64,000 nt of DNA from Isoptericola dokdonensis DS-3 (lineage in GTDB: Bacteria > Actinomycetota > Actinomycetes > Actinomycetales > Cellulomonadaceae). The stretch covers positions 1,984,001 to 2,048,000 of the forward strand of contig NZ_CP014209.1 in the NCBI RefSeq assembly GCF_001636295.1. The letters run 5' to 3'. The notes beneath the pieces are model-generated. The model did no database searches. It had not been told where the DNA came from and was given only the letters and a program-made list of their open reading frames with translations. Position numbers and translations under genes: made by a program. Below, piece by piece: positions 46,108 through 53,215 of the stretch; within the stretch, counting starts at the first letter, position 1, and each line of letters opens with the position of its first letter.

Positions 46108-46224
46108 TCAGGCGTTGTAGGTGGTGGCGTCGCACCGGCAGGAGTGGTGGGCGTCGTCGTGCTCGGCGCGGTGGCACTCGTGTGCTCCCCAGCCGTCGGT
46201 CCAGGTGTGGCCGCAGGTCTTCAT
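46108..46224 (-). CDS. Cys/His-rich micro-protein
   Basis: A 38-residue protein, MKTCGHTWTDGWGAHECHRA, then HHSCRC. Four Cys and six His in this length predict a zinc knuckle. GGAGG lies five bases before the ATG, which overlaps the stop of the helix-turn-helix gene (ATGA). Confidence 0.65.
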   Translation of the reverse strand: MKTCGHTWTDGWGAHECHRAEHDDAHHSCRCDATTYNA

Positions 46225-46418
46225 CGGTTCCTCCGATTGGCGGGTCGGTCGCCCATGGCGACGCGGCGCACGTCGTCGAGGGCGTAGAGCTTGCGGCCGC
46301 GGCGGTCGCGGCCCTGGGCGGTGAGGTGTCCTCGGTTGGCCCAGGAGCGGATCGTTCGGGGCGCTACGCCGACGGCGGTGGCGGCGGCGTTGGTGTCCAC
46401 GGGGATGTCCTGCTGCAT
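46221..46418 (-). CDS. MerR/AlpA-like helix-turn-helix protein
   Basis: A 65-residue DNA-binding protein. AAATAVGVAPRTIRSWANRG is the helix-turn-helix and DRRGRKLYALDDVRRVA the wing, as in AlpA or MerR-like regulators. It heads an operon with the two micro-protein genes and lies just after a 19-bp operator, so it is probably an early regulator under repressor control. Confidence 0.75.
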   Translation of the reverse strand: MQQDIPVDTNAAATAVGVAPRTIRSWANRGHLTAQGRDRRGRKLYALDDVRRVAMGDRPANRRNR

Positions 46419-46439
46419 CGTCTCGCGTTATCCTTTCTT

Positions 46440-46458
46440 CGTCTCGCGTTGGTAGACG
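46440..46458 (-). promoter_or_regulatory. 19-bp operator, CGTCT-N9-AGACG
   Basis: Perfect inverted repeat 22 bases before the helix-turn-helix gene start, over the likely promoter (GATAAC at about -10). One of five copies in the prophage. Confidence 0.65.
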
Positions 46459-46531
46459 CTCAGCCTATCCGTAGCGGCCGGCGGCCCCCGGCGAGGTGTC
46501 ATCGGGGGCCGCTTGGCGGAGGCTATGGCGG

Positions 46532-46601
46532 GGCCGCTAGGACGCTAGAACCGCGGAATCTTGCGGTTTCTGCGCCTAGCGGCCCCGATAGGGCTATCGG
46601 G
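46532..46601. other. Nested hairpins after the FtsK-like gene
   Basis: A 53-base imperfect palindrome (46532-46584; arms starting GGCCGCTAGG) is followed by a perfect CCCGATAG-GG-CTATCGGG (46584-46601). The second lies right after the TAG of the FtsK-like gene and can terminate it. CTAG occurs five times in about 80 bases although it is rare in such genomes, so the site may serve in transfer or replication. Confidence 0.55.
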
Positions 46602-46606
46602 CCGGC

Positions 46607-48712
46607 CTAGCGGTCGGTGGCGTCGACGAGGGTCTGCCGGGCGAGGCCCTTGCCGTTGACCTGCTGGCCGTCGACGGTGCGGTTGACCTGGATCGTGCGC
46701 ACGCCGTGGGGCTTGACGGCGGCGTGGACCTGCGCGGCGCTCCAGCCGTCGTAAAGCGTCGGGCGGGCCGCGGCGAGCCGCTCGGCGATGACGGTGCCGC
46801 GCAGCTTGTCGTCGTCGGTGGCGGGCCAGATGCCGAGGATGTGATCGATGACGGTGCTGTCGTCGATGTCCTCGGGCTCGACGCCGGCGGCGAGGCCGGT
46901 CAGGAGGCCGGCGCGCTCCCGGGCGGCGCGGGCGCGAGCTGCGATCGCCTCGGCGGCCGGGCCGTCGACATAGGCGGTGCGGACGATGACCGGGTCGTCG
47001 CCCTCGCCGACGAGGTAGCCGACGCCGAGGTCCTTGCGGCCGAACATCGTTGCGCGCACGCCGGCCTTGTACATGCTCGTGCCGAGGACCATGTCGTTCT
47101 CGACCTGGCCGAGCACCTTGAGGCAGAACCGCAGGATGGCGTTGGCGCTGATGGCGGTGGGGATCGACTTGGCGTCGGGCCGCTGGGTGGCGAGCCACGT
47201 CATGATGCCGACGGCGGGGCCGCGCTTGACGAGGTCGGTGACGATCTCCTCGATCTCCTTGCCGTGCTCGGGGTGCTCGAACATCACCTGCGTCTCGTCG
47301 AAGGCGAACATGACCGGGTGGAGGCCGAGGCTGCGGTCGCTGGCGATCTCGTCGGTGACCTTGGACTCGGGGCAGATGTCCTTGGGCAGGCCGCGGACGG
47401 TCTTGTACCGGCGGCGCATGTCGGTGCGGGCGGCGCGCAGGTCGGCGACGAGGTACGCCATGTCCTCGGGGTCGTCGCCGGTGCGGTAGGCGTGCGCGAC
47501 GGCGGCGAGCGGCGCGTGGTCGGCCCCGCCCTTGAGGTCGTAGATGTGCAGCTCGACGCGCGGGTCGAGGGCGGCCGCGAGCTCGAGCAGGCGCAGCGAG
47601 AACGTCTTGCCCATGCGCGGCACCGCGCCGACGAGGCCGGCGGCGAACATCAGCGTGGTCTCGACGGTGCGGCCGCGCTGGTCGAGGCCGATCGGGGCCG
47701 GCTTGAAGACGTTCACGCGGCCGGCCTTGGCGAGGTCCCAGGTGGGGGTCTTGGCGTCGGCCATCGACTTGTCGGCGACATAGAGCACGAGGCGGCCCTC
47801 GTGCACCTCGGGGTCAGGCTCGGGCCAGACGCAGCCGAGCGGGCGGCGCAGGCCGGATGCGAGCTTGCTGCGCCGCTCGATGACCTCGGCGGCCGTGGTG
47901 CCGCCGGGGAGGTCGATGTCGGCGCGGAAGCCGGGGCCGTCCCGGACGATGGCGACGTACCGGATGGCGTGCGGGTCGCCCTTGAGCGCGGCCGTGATCG
48001 ACGCGAGGCCGAGGCTGGCGAGCGACTCGGTGATCAGGTAGCCGGTAAGCGGCGGGACCTCGATCTTCTCGTTGGCGTCGCTGGTGACGCGGGTGTTGGC
48101 CTTGCGGCCCAGCGCGCCGAGGACGAGCAGGGCGACGGCGGCGGTGGCGACCTGCGCGGCGGTCGGGGCGGCGACGGCGACCCAGGCGATGGCGGCGGCC
48201 AACGGCCCGGCGATGAACGCGAGGGTGATGGCCCGCTGCTTGATGACGTGGCGACGCTCGGCCCGCACCTTGATGTAGTGGTTCGGGTCGTCGACCTTGC
48301 CCATGACGTGCCAGTGGATGTCCCGGCTCGCGGTGTCCCAGACCCAGGCCCAGGTGGCGGCGACGAGGCGGCCCAGGCCGATGGGGCTGCGGACCGCGAG
48401 GCGGCCCGCGTAGATCGGGGCGCGGAGCAGGTGGTACGCGCTGAAGTGACCCGCGTACCCGGCGGCCCAGGCAAGGGTCGCCCCGAGGGTGGCCCGGTCG
48501 CGCAGCCAGGTCGGGACGATGGGGCGGCGGTCGCCGTCCCGCTCGGGGCGGGCCTTGGTCCGCTCGGCAGGGCGGCTGCCGATGGGCTTGCGACCGTCGA
48601 GCGGGTCGGGCGGGTCGGTGACGGTGCGGTCGGGGTAGGAGTGGATCGTCGGGGCGAGCACGACGTCGGTCACCTCGCCGTACGCGGGGCGGTGGGACGT
48701 GTCGGTGGACAT
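46607..48712 (-). CDS. FtsK/SpoIIIE-type DNA translocase, TraB/TraSA-like
   Basis: A 701-residue membrane ATPase. Two to three membrane helices at about 162-200, then an FtsK domain with Walker A GAVPRMGKT (362-370) and Walker B FDE (471-473), and a basic winged-helix end (about 640-695, DGWSAAQVHAAVKPHG). This plan equals the Tra proteins that move double-stranded DNA between hyphae or cells in actinomycete conjugative elements. In a siphovirus it may move or segregate the phage genome. It is divergent from a DUF2637 gene, the other transfer-type protein. Confidence 0.85.
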   Translation of the reverse strand: MSTDTSHRPAYGEVTDVVLAPTIHSYPDRTVTDPPDPLDGRKPIGSRPAERTKARPERDGDRRPIVPTWLRDRATLGATLAWAAGYAGHFSAYHLLRAPIYAGRLAVRSPIGLGRLVAATWAWVWDTASRDIHWHVMGKVDDPNHYIKVRAERRHVIKQRAITLAFIAGPLAAAIAWVAVAAPTAAQVATAAVALLVLGALGRKANTRVTSDANEKIEVPPLTGYLITESLASLGLASITAALKGDPHAIRYVAIVRDGPGFRADIDLPGGTTAAEVIERRSKLASGLRRPLGCVWPEPDPEVHEGRLVLYVADKSMADAKTPTWDLAKAGRVNVFKPAPIGLDQRGRTVETTLMFAAGLVGAVPRMGKTFSLRLLELAAALDPRVELHIYDLKGGADHAPLAAVAHAYRTGDDPEDMAYLVADLRAARTDMRRRYKTVRGLPKDICPESKVTDEIASDRSLGLHPVMFAFDETQVMFEHPEHGKEIEEIVTDLVKRGPAVGIMTWLATQRPDAKSIPTAISANAILRFCLKVLGQVENDMVLGTSMYKAGVRATMFGRKDLGVGYLVGEGDDPVIVRTAYVDGPAAEAIAARARAARERAGLLTGLAAGVEPEDIDDSTVIDHILGIWPATDDDKLRGTVIAERLAAARPTLYDGWSAAQVHAAVKPHGVRTIQVNRTVDGQQVNGKGLARQTLVDATDR

Positions 48713-48731
48713 GGGGCACCTTCCTCGGTTG

Positions 48732-48827
48732 GTCTCTTGCTGGCGTCTACGAGTGTCCCATGGTTTGTCTCGTAGCGCTAGACAGTCACGGGGCGGCCCA
48801 GTACGTTGGGGCGTGCCAGCAAGAAAC
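48732..48827. promoter_or_regulatory. Divergent promoters with two leader elements and one operator
   Basis: Leftward: -35 TAGCGC, 17 bases, -10 GACACT (48752-48757), seven bases, GCCAGCAAGAGAC (48732-48744). Rightward: -35 TAGACA (48779), 17 bases, -10 TACGTT (48802), seven bases, GCCAGCAAGAAAC (48815-48827). The operator TGTCT-N9-AGACA (48766-48784) overlaps both -35 boxes, so one repressor could silence both. Confidence 0.75.
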
Positions 48828-48844
48828 CGACGAAGGGTCGCCCC

Positions 48845-49918
48845 ATGCCTGCAATCGCCCCGTCCGCCCCGGCCCACGAGGCCGCTCCGATCGCCCCGGC
48901 CCAAGCCGCCCCGGGCGTCGAGGACCGTCCCGCTCCGACCGGCGAGGCCCGGCCCGCGTGGGACAAGGTCCGCATGCCGGCCCGCCCCGCCGCGGCCGGC
49001 CCGCGTCGCAGCTCGCGCGCACTGGTGATGGTCGGCGCAGTGTCCGTCGCGCTCGTCTCGACCGCCAGCGCGTATCTCGCCATGGTCGGGTTCGGCGTCG
49101 ACCTGCTCGCCATGTCGCCCCCGGTCGCCTACGCGACGGCGGGGGTGTTCGAGCTCTCGCTCATGACGGTCGCGCTGCTCGCCCGCGAAGCGGCGAAGGG
49201 CAACCGGCCGGCCGGCACGCTGCTGGCGCTGACCTGGGTGCTCTCGGGCGCGTCGGGGCTGTTCGCCGCGTGGCACGAGCTCGTCGTTGGTCACCCGGCC
49301 GGCGCGGCCGTGTTCCGGCTGACCGTGCCGCTGCTCGCGGCGCTGATGTGGCACCTGGCGCTGATCGGCGACCAGCACCTCGCCTCGGGCCGGACGTGGT
49401 CCGAGCTGCGCGCCGGGCGGCGCATGCACGCGCTGTTCCAGGCCATCGAGGCCGAGCGCCGCGCGCGGGTGCTCGACGACGGCTCGCGCCGTGCTCGCCG
49501 GCACGCGCTGCGGGCCGAGGCCCGTCGTCTGCGTGCGCGCTCGCTCGCGCTGCGGTCGGTCCCGCCGGAGCAGATGCGCGAGGTCACCGCTGCGTGGACC
49601 GATGCTTTCGCCGCGCTCGAGGCCGGGGCGGTCGCAGTGCTGGCCCGGTTCGACGATGGGGCGGCCCGGATGACCGCGGAGCCGCATGCCGCGAAGGCGA
49701 CCCGCCGGTCGACGTCGACGCCGGCTCGGGAGGCCCGGCCGACCGAGGCGCACCCCGCCCCGGCGAGGCCTGCCCCGACGCCCCGCCCCGCCGGCGGGGA
49801 CCGCGAGGCGCTGCGCGCCGAGGTCGAGCGGCTCGCCGGCGAAGGCCTGTCCCACCGCGAGATCGCCGACCAGCTCGGCGGCGTCACGAAGTCGACGGTG
49901 GGCCGCTGGCTCGCCTGA
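48845..49918 (+). CDS. DUF2637 (SpdB-like) membrane protein with C-terminal helix-turn-helix
   Basis: A 357-residue protein. A proline/alanine-rich head (1-58) is followed by four membrane helices at about 60-82, 93-115, 123-142 and 154-175, with the DUF2637 signature VFELSLMTVALLAREAA. A charged coiled region comes next, and the last 33 residues are a homeodomain-like helix-turn-helix (SHREIADQLGGVTKSTVGRW). DUF2637 proteins are typical spread/transfer proteins of actinomycete plasmids and integrative conjugative elements, usually beside a Tra translocase, as here. Cytoplasmic HTH may tether DNA to the membrane. Confidence 0.85.
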   Translation: MPAIAPSAPAHEAAPIAPAQAAPGVEDRPAPTGEARPAWDKVRMPARPAAAGPRRSSRALVMVGAVSVALVSTASAYLAMVGFGVDLLAMSPPVAYATAGVFELSLMTVALLAREAAKGNRPAGTLLALTWVLSGASGLFAAWHELVVGHPAGAAVFRLTVPLLAALMWHLALIGDQHLASGRTWSELRAGRRMHALFQAIEAERRARVLDDGSRRARRHALRAEARRLRARSLALRSVPPEQMREVTAAWTDAFAALEAGAVAVLARFDDGAARMTAEPHAAKATRRSTSTPAREARPTEAHPAPARPAPTPRPAGGDREALRAEVERLAGEGLSHREIADQLGGVTKSTVGRWLA

Positions 49919-49927
49919 CACAACAAC

Positions 49928-49961
49928 GAAGCGCCCCGGCCCGCAAGGGTCGGGGCGCTTC
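49928..49961. terminator. Bidirectional intrinsic terminator
   Basis: GAAGCGCCCCG pairs with CGGGGCGCTTC around a 12-base loop, between the converging DUF2637 and MT-A70 genes. Confidence 0.8.
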
Positions 49962-49971
49962 GATTACTCGA

Positions 49972-50877
49972 TCAGGAGCGGACGGCCGTGCGTCCACGCC
50001 CGCGCAGTTCGGTACCAACCGATTCAAGGAGTGCGCGAACTCGAGTGATCGAGTAGTCCGTCTCGGCGCAGAGTTGGCGGATCGACGCTCCCGACTCGTA
50101 CCGCTCACGGAGGACTACACCGATCCGCTGCGCCGTTACCGAGGTCAAGCGTTCGTGAGGCTCGAGGTGCGGCACGGGAGCGACGTCGCCTCCGCCGTAT
50201 CCACGGTGCACCTGACCGCGAGGGGTCGTTTCGTCACCTGCCTCATCTCCCCATGCAGTCCAACCCTCCTGCGGGTAACGGGCGAAGAGCTCAAGGAAGG
50301 GCCCAGGGCTGCATCGCTCAATGAGGTCGTACTGCTCATCAGGCTTGCGACTGTGCTCGCGCTTGCGCGTCTCGATCATGTTGACCTGAGACCGCGCCGG
50401 CGCGAGGGTGCGCATAGACCCCCGGACGCCGAAGAGCAGAAGCTCGGTGACGTTTCGGAAGTAGAAACCAACACCCCGCCCGTCGGGTCCACCGTCCTTG
50501 CGCCGCTTAGCCCAGACGATGTGCGAGACGTATCGGAAGCCCCATGCCTCCATCACTCGCAGACCATCCGGGAGGAGCGCGTTGGGCACCCACAGGTACA
50601 GGTGCGCGTCGTCCGCCGCACTCGTAGCAACCGGAATCTCAGCGATCTCGTCAACGGTCAGCGTCGAGTAGCGATCGAGCCGACGGTGCTCCGGAGCTAC
50701 CTTGCCGGTGCGGTTGGTGAAGCGCCACGGCGGATCAGCGAGGATCGTCTTGAAACCACCGTCAGTCGCCGGCAGCGGCGGAGGGGCTTGAACCTCACGA
50801 AGAGGCGGCGCGGTAGCCGTCTGGATCGGGATCGCCAGTGATGGCTGAGGAACCTCGGTAGTTGTCTGGGCGGACAT
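49972..50877 (-). CDS. MT-A70 family N6-adenine DNA methyltransferase with C-terminal helix-turn-helix
   Basis: A 301-residue protein. The MT-A70 core (about 40-230) has the catalytic DPPW at 48-51, the YLWVPNALLPDGLRVMEAWG strand-helix unit and GFYFRNVTELLLFGVRG. The last 65 residues (SVTAQRIGVVLRERYESGAS, then IRQLCAETDYSITRVRALLE) are a helix-turn-helix domain. It follows a BglII/BstYI-like nuclease gene in the same direction and is probably its protective partner. A promoter and palindrome lie just before the ATG, which is likely the first transcribed base. Confidence 0.88.
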   Translation of the reverse strand: MSAQTTTEVPQPSLAIPIQTATAPPLREVQAPPPLPATDGGFKTILADPPWRFTNRTGKVAPEHRRLDRYSTLTVDEIAEIPVATSAADDAHLYLWVPNALLPDGLRVMEAWGFRYVSHIVWAKRRKDGGPDGRGVGFYFRNVTELLLFGVRGSMRTLAPARSQVNMIETRKREHSRKPDEQYDLIERCSPGPFLELFARYPQEGWTAWGDEAGDETTPRGQVHRGYGGGDVAPVPHLEPHERLTSVTAQRIGVVLRERYESGASIRQLCAETDYSITRVRALLESVGTELRGRGRTAVRS

Positions 50878-50921
50878 GGAGCCACCGTAGCCGCAAAGAT
50901 CTACTTTGCCAAAGTGGATCT
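50877..50921 (-). promoter_or_regulatory. Methyltransferase promoter with a 25-bp palindrome holding AGATCT and GGATCT
   Basis: -35 TTGGCA (50907-50912), 17 bases, -10 TACGGT (50884-50889), six bases to the ATG. The near-perfect palindrome 50897-50921 has arms AGATC-x-ACTTT and AAAGT-x-GATCT; it covers the -35 and the upstream half of the spacer. It contains the hexamers AGATCT and GGATCT, sites of BglII/BstYI-type enzymes. Confidence 0.75.
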
Positions 50922-51615
50922 ATGGCGTGTCTCCGTGCCACGTAGCCTCGCTGATGAACACGGCCAGGACCGGGCACCCGCCGCCGTCGCCTCGCTGCAG
51001 GCGCGGCACCAACTTGTTGAAGTTGGTCGTTGTCGACGTGTTGAGTCGCTTGCGGGCAGCCTCTTCGCTCTGTCCTGCGTCACGAGCGAGCCGGTAGGCA
51101 AGGTCTCGCAGTTCGTCGTGCATGCGCGTGATGATGACGGCCACGTCGATCAGCGCGAGGTCATACCAAGACCGGTACGCGCCCAGGTCACGGTCCAGGT
51201 TTCCGTCCTTCGCGTTCCACTCGACGTCGAGAGCCACGCGCTCGATCACGTTGTCGACCTTGTAGCCCTCGGCGGCGATGGTCGTCGAACTCACGAGCTC
51301 CGTGCCCTTTTCTCCCGCAGCCCCGTACGGGAACCTGTAGAGCTTGAGTTGGGTCTCAACGTCGGCACGTGACTCACGCCAACCGTGGGCTCTGAACGAC
51401 GCGTTGAGGCGTGCCGCCAGGTTTGACTCGTTGCCGCCCGCAGCGACCAGGTCTGCCGTCAGGAGGGTGAAGTCGCGTAGGGCGCGCACCAGGTCCTCAA
51501 AGGCTCTCGGATTGGTGCCCGCAAGCACCGCGGCCGCGTTGCGGGTCTCGCGGAACTTGTACTTCGCAAGCACGTCCGCAGGAAGCGCTTCCTCATAGGA
51601 GTGAGTGAGGTCCAC
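50920..51615 (-). CDS. BglII/BstYI-family type II restriction endonuclease
   Basis: A 231-residue nuclease. The family block is VDNVIERVALDVEWNAKDGN followed by LDRDLGAYRSWYDL, with candidate metal ligands Asp121, Asp130 and Glu132 and the invariant WN-x-KD. N-terminal helices (NLAARLNASFRAHGWRESRA) match the dimer region. Relatives cut A/GATCT or R/GATCY. GTG start, with TAAGGT close upstream suggesting a leaderless message. Specificity is inferred from family only. It precedes the MT-A70 gene by 42 bases. Confidence 0.82.
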   Translation of the reverse strand: MDLTHSYEEALPADVLAKYKFRETRNAAAVLAGTNPRAFEDLVRALRDFTLLTADLVAAGGNESNLAARLNASFRAHGWRESRADVETQLKLYRFPYGAAGEKGTELVSSTTIAAEGYKVDNVIERVALDVEWNAKDGNLDRDLGAYRSWYDLALIDVAVIITRMHDELRDLAYRLARDAGQSEEAARKRLNTSTTTNFNKLVPRLQRGDGGGCPVLAVFISEATWHGDTP

Positions 51616-51620
51616 GCGCG

Positions 51621-51634
51621 AACCTTACAAGGTT
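51621..51634 (-). promoter_or_regulatory. Inverted repeat over the restriction gene promoter
   Basis: AACCTT-AC-AAGGTT, perfect, lies six bases before the GTG and covers the TAAGGT -10. It could bind a controller, for instance the methyltransferase's helix-turn-helix domain. Confidence 0.55.
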
Positions 51635-51664
51635 GGACGCGGGCCATACTCGCTGGCCTCGGCC

Positions 51665-51928
51665 CTAAGCGCGCTCGGCCTTGGCGCGGAAGCCAGTTCG
51701 CGGCAGTGGATGCCACCAGCCGCGGTGCCAGCAGACGCCGTCGAGCCGCTCGGCGTCGGGGTCGCCGCCGCAGACGGCCCAGCCAGCCATCTCGGCTCTC
51801 GTGGGCCGCTGTGCGGCCGGCGGGTGGCCGGTGGGGCGCACGGGCTCGGGGCGGACGGTTACGCCGTCCCGGACGCGCTGGGCGCGCTCCGTGAGGGCCT
51901 CGAATGTTGGGACGGGCGTGCGGGGCAC
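51665..51928 (-). CDS. Small phage protein, unknown
   Basis: An 87-residue protein from GTG with GGAGA ahead. Two Cys and three Trp/His clusters occur late (CGGDPDAERLDGVCWHRGWWHP), possibly a metal or nucleic-acid site. The helix PTFEALTERAQRVRDG opens it. First gene after the restriction unit in the early operon. Not recognised. Confidence 0.6.
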   Translation of the reverse strand: MPRTPVPTFEALTERAQRVRDGVTVRPEPVRPTGHPPAAQRPTRAEMAGWAVCGGDPDAERLDGVCWHRGWWHPLPRTGFRAKAERA

Positions 51929-51939
51929 GGTGTCTCCTT

Positions 51940-52023
51940 TCAGTCGCTGCAGCGGCACTCGGCGGTGTGCGGGTTGATCCACCCACCGCAGGAGCCGCAC
52001 CGCTCGGGTTGCTGCGGGCTCAT
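51940..52023 (-). CDS. 27-residue zinc-ribbon micro-protein
   Basis: CGSCGGWINPHTAECRC: four cysteines in the spacing C-x2-C...C-x-C fit one zinc knuckle. The ATG overlaps the stop of the preceding membrane protein (ATGA), the main argument that it is real. Confidence 0.5.
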   Translation of the reverse strand: MSPQQPERCGSCGGWINPHTAECRCSD

Positions 52024-52208
52024 CCGGCGATCCAACGCACGCCGGCGACGCCGATGCCGACGGCGGTCGTGAGGATGGCCAGGAGGATCGCGACGGCGAT
52101 CACGCGCCCGAGGACGTTGACGGCGCTGGTGCGCCTCGGCTCGAGCCGGGCCGGGCAGGCGTGCCCGCAGGTCAGGCACATGTCTGTCGAGCGGTCGGTG
52201 GTGTTCAT
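52020..52208 (-). CDS. Small protein with CxxC motif and membrane helix
   Basis: A 62-residue protein: CLTCGHACPAR near the start, a basic linker, then the membrane helix VLGRVIAVAILLAILTTAVG. Four-base overlaps with both neighbours. Function unknown; orientation would put the zinc-binding head in the cytoplasm. Confidence 0.6.
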   Translation of the reverse strand: MNTTDRSTDMCLTCGHACPARLEPRRTSAVNVLGRVIAVAILLAILTTAVGIGVAGVRWIAG

Positions 52209-52366
52209 CGTGTCTCCGGTCGGGGGAGCCGGCCGTGGCCGGCGGGGCGGTGCGGGCAGAACCGCTCGAGATAGGCCGCGACCCATCTCGTGCGCTCGTG
52301 CTCGACGAGGGGCAGGCCGGCTGCGCGCTGCAGGGCGCGCCGCTCGCAGGCGCAGCGGCGTGCCAT
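52205..52366 (-). CDS. Small Cys/His/Arg-rich phage protein
   Basis: A 53-residue protein starting [17 protein letters not shown] with a late FCPHRPAGHG; three Cys and several His may hold zinc. The ATG overlaps the ssb stop, so it is translated after ssb. Not recognised. Confidence 0.55.
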   Translation of the reverse strand: MARRCACERRALQRAAGLPLVEHERTRWVAAYLERFCPHRPAGHGRLPRPETR

Positions 52367-52836
52367 CAGAAGGGCGGTTCTCCGGCGAGGGCGGCCGCCG
52401 GCGTCGCCCACGGGTCGTGTGCGGGGGCCGGCGTGCCGGCGTCGCGGCCGCCCGCGGTGGTCGCGCCGGAGCGGCCGGCGCGCTGCACCTGCGCGGTGGC
52501 CCAGCGCAGTGAGGGGCCGATCTCGTCGACCTCGAGCTCGACGACGGTGCGCTGCTCCCCCTCGCGCGTCTCGTAGGACCTCTGGGTGAGGCGGCCCTGG
52601 GCGATGACGCGCTGGCCCTTGCGGAGCGACTCGGCCACGTTCTCGGCCGCGTCGCGCCAGACAGAGCAGCGCATGAACAGCGCTTGACCGTCGCGCCACT
52701 CATTGGTCTGTCGGTCAAAGGTGCGCGGGGTGCTTGCAATGGCGAAGTTCGCGACGGCCGCGCCGGCGGGTGTGAACCGCAGCTCCGGGTCCGCGACGAG
52801 GTTGCCGATCACCGTGATCATGGTTTCGCCTGGCAT
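52366..52836 (-). CDS. ssb: Single-stranded DNA-binding protein
   Basis: A 156-residue SSB. The OB fold covers residues about 5-105 with [38 protein letters not shown] and [16 protein letters not shown] Pro/Ala linker ends in GEPPF, a reduced form of the acidic tip that recruits partners. Alternative start at MITVIGN (residue 6). It serves phage replication and RecT-type recombination encoded downstream in the same operon. Confidence 0.92.
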   Translation of the reverse strand: MPGETMITVIGNLVADPELRFTPAGAAVANFAIASTPRTFDRQTNEWRDGQALFMRCSVWRDAAENVAESLRKGQRVIAQGRLTQRSYETREGEQRTVVELEVDEIGPSLRWATAQVQRAGRSGATTAGGRDAGTPAPAHDPWATPAAALAGEPPF

Positions 52837-52885
52837 CGTTTGTTTCCAATCGTGAGGTTTCTCTAGACGCCTTGGGTCGAAGTAT

Positions 52886-52913
52886 GGGGACGCCGGTCAT
52901 GGCCGGCGTCCCC
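52886..52913 (-). terminator. Hairpin before ssb
   Basis: GGGGACGCCGG and CCGGCGTCCCC form an 11-bp stem with a 6-base loop, 14 bases past the stop of the 78-residue gene. It separates that gene from ssb, whose own promoter region holds TTTCTCTAGACGC (52858-52870), a 13-mer also found at 18654-18666. Confidence 0.7.
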
Positions 52914-52927
52914 CTGTTGGCGGCACG

Positions 52928-53164
52928 CTAGTTGGAGTGCTCGCGCCCCTCGAACTCGGCCACCATCGTTCTCAACGCGTCGATGAGCTGCTGGGCATGG
53001 GAGAGCGATACGGGCTGCTCAGGGGGTTCGAGATCAAAGGTCACGTCCCCGTCGGTGATGTAGGTCTGGAGCGTTATCTCATCGCCCTCGCACTCGACGC
53101 TGATCGCCGGGCCGAGCTGGAAGCCGTCGTTGACTTCCTGGGCGGCGTGAGTGGCACTGCTCAT
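52928..53164 (-). CDS. Small acidic phage protein, unknown
   Basis: A 78-residue protein with a beta middle (ISVECEGDEITLQTYITDGD) and a C-terminal helix (SLSHAQQLIDALRTMVAEFE). It is a single-gene unit: a 19-bp operator lies upstream and a terminator downstream, so it is probably regulated by the repressor. Fold suggests a small ligand- or partner-binding protein. Confidence 0.65.
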   Translation of the reverse strand: MSSATHAAQEVNDGFQLGPAISVECEGDEITLQTYITDGDVTFDLEPPEQPVSLSHAQQLIDALRTMVAEFEGREHSN

Positions 53165-53194
53165 CGTTGTGTTGCCCCCAGGGTGATCGGTGGG

Positions 53195-53213
53195 TGTCTT
53201 GTGTTTGTAGACG
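53195..53213 (-). promoter_or_regulatory. 19-bp operator, TGTCT-N9-AGACG
   Basis: One mismatch between arms; placed 31 bases before the 78-residue gene, over its likely promoter (TTGAAC near 53215). Confidence 0.6.
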
Positions 53214-53215
53214 GT

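Noticed and set aside
45740..46177. 145-codon leftward frame starting with a good GTG region
   Set aside because: Arg/Pro/His-rich; the neighbouring frame (45775-46096 region) has protein-like composition, so the gene is assigned there with a frame disruption.
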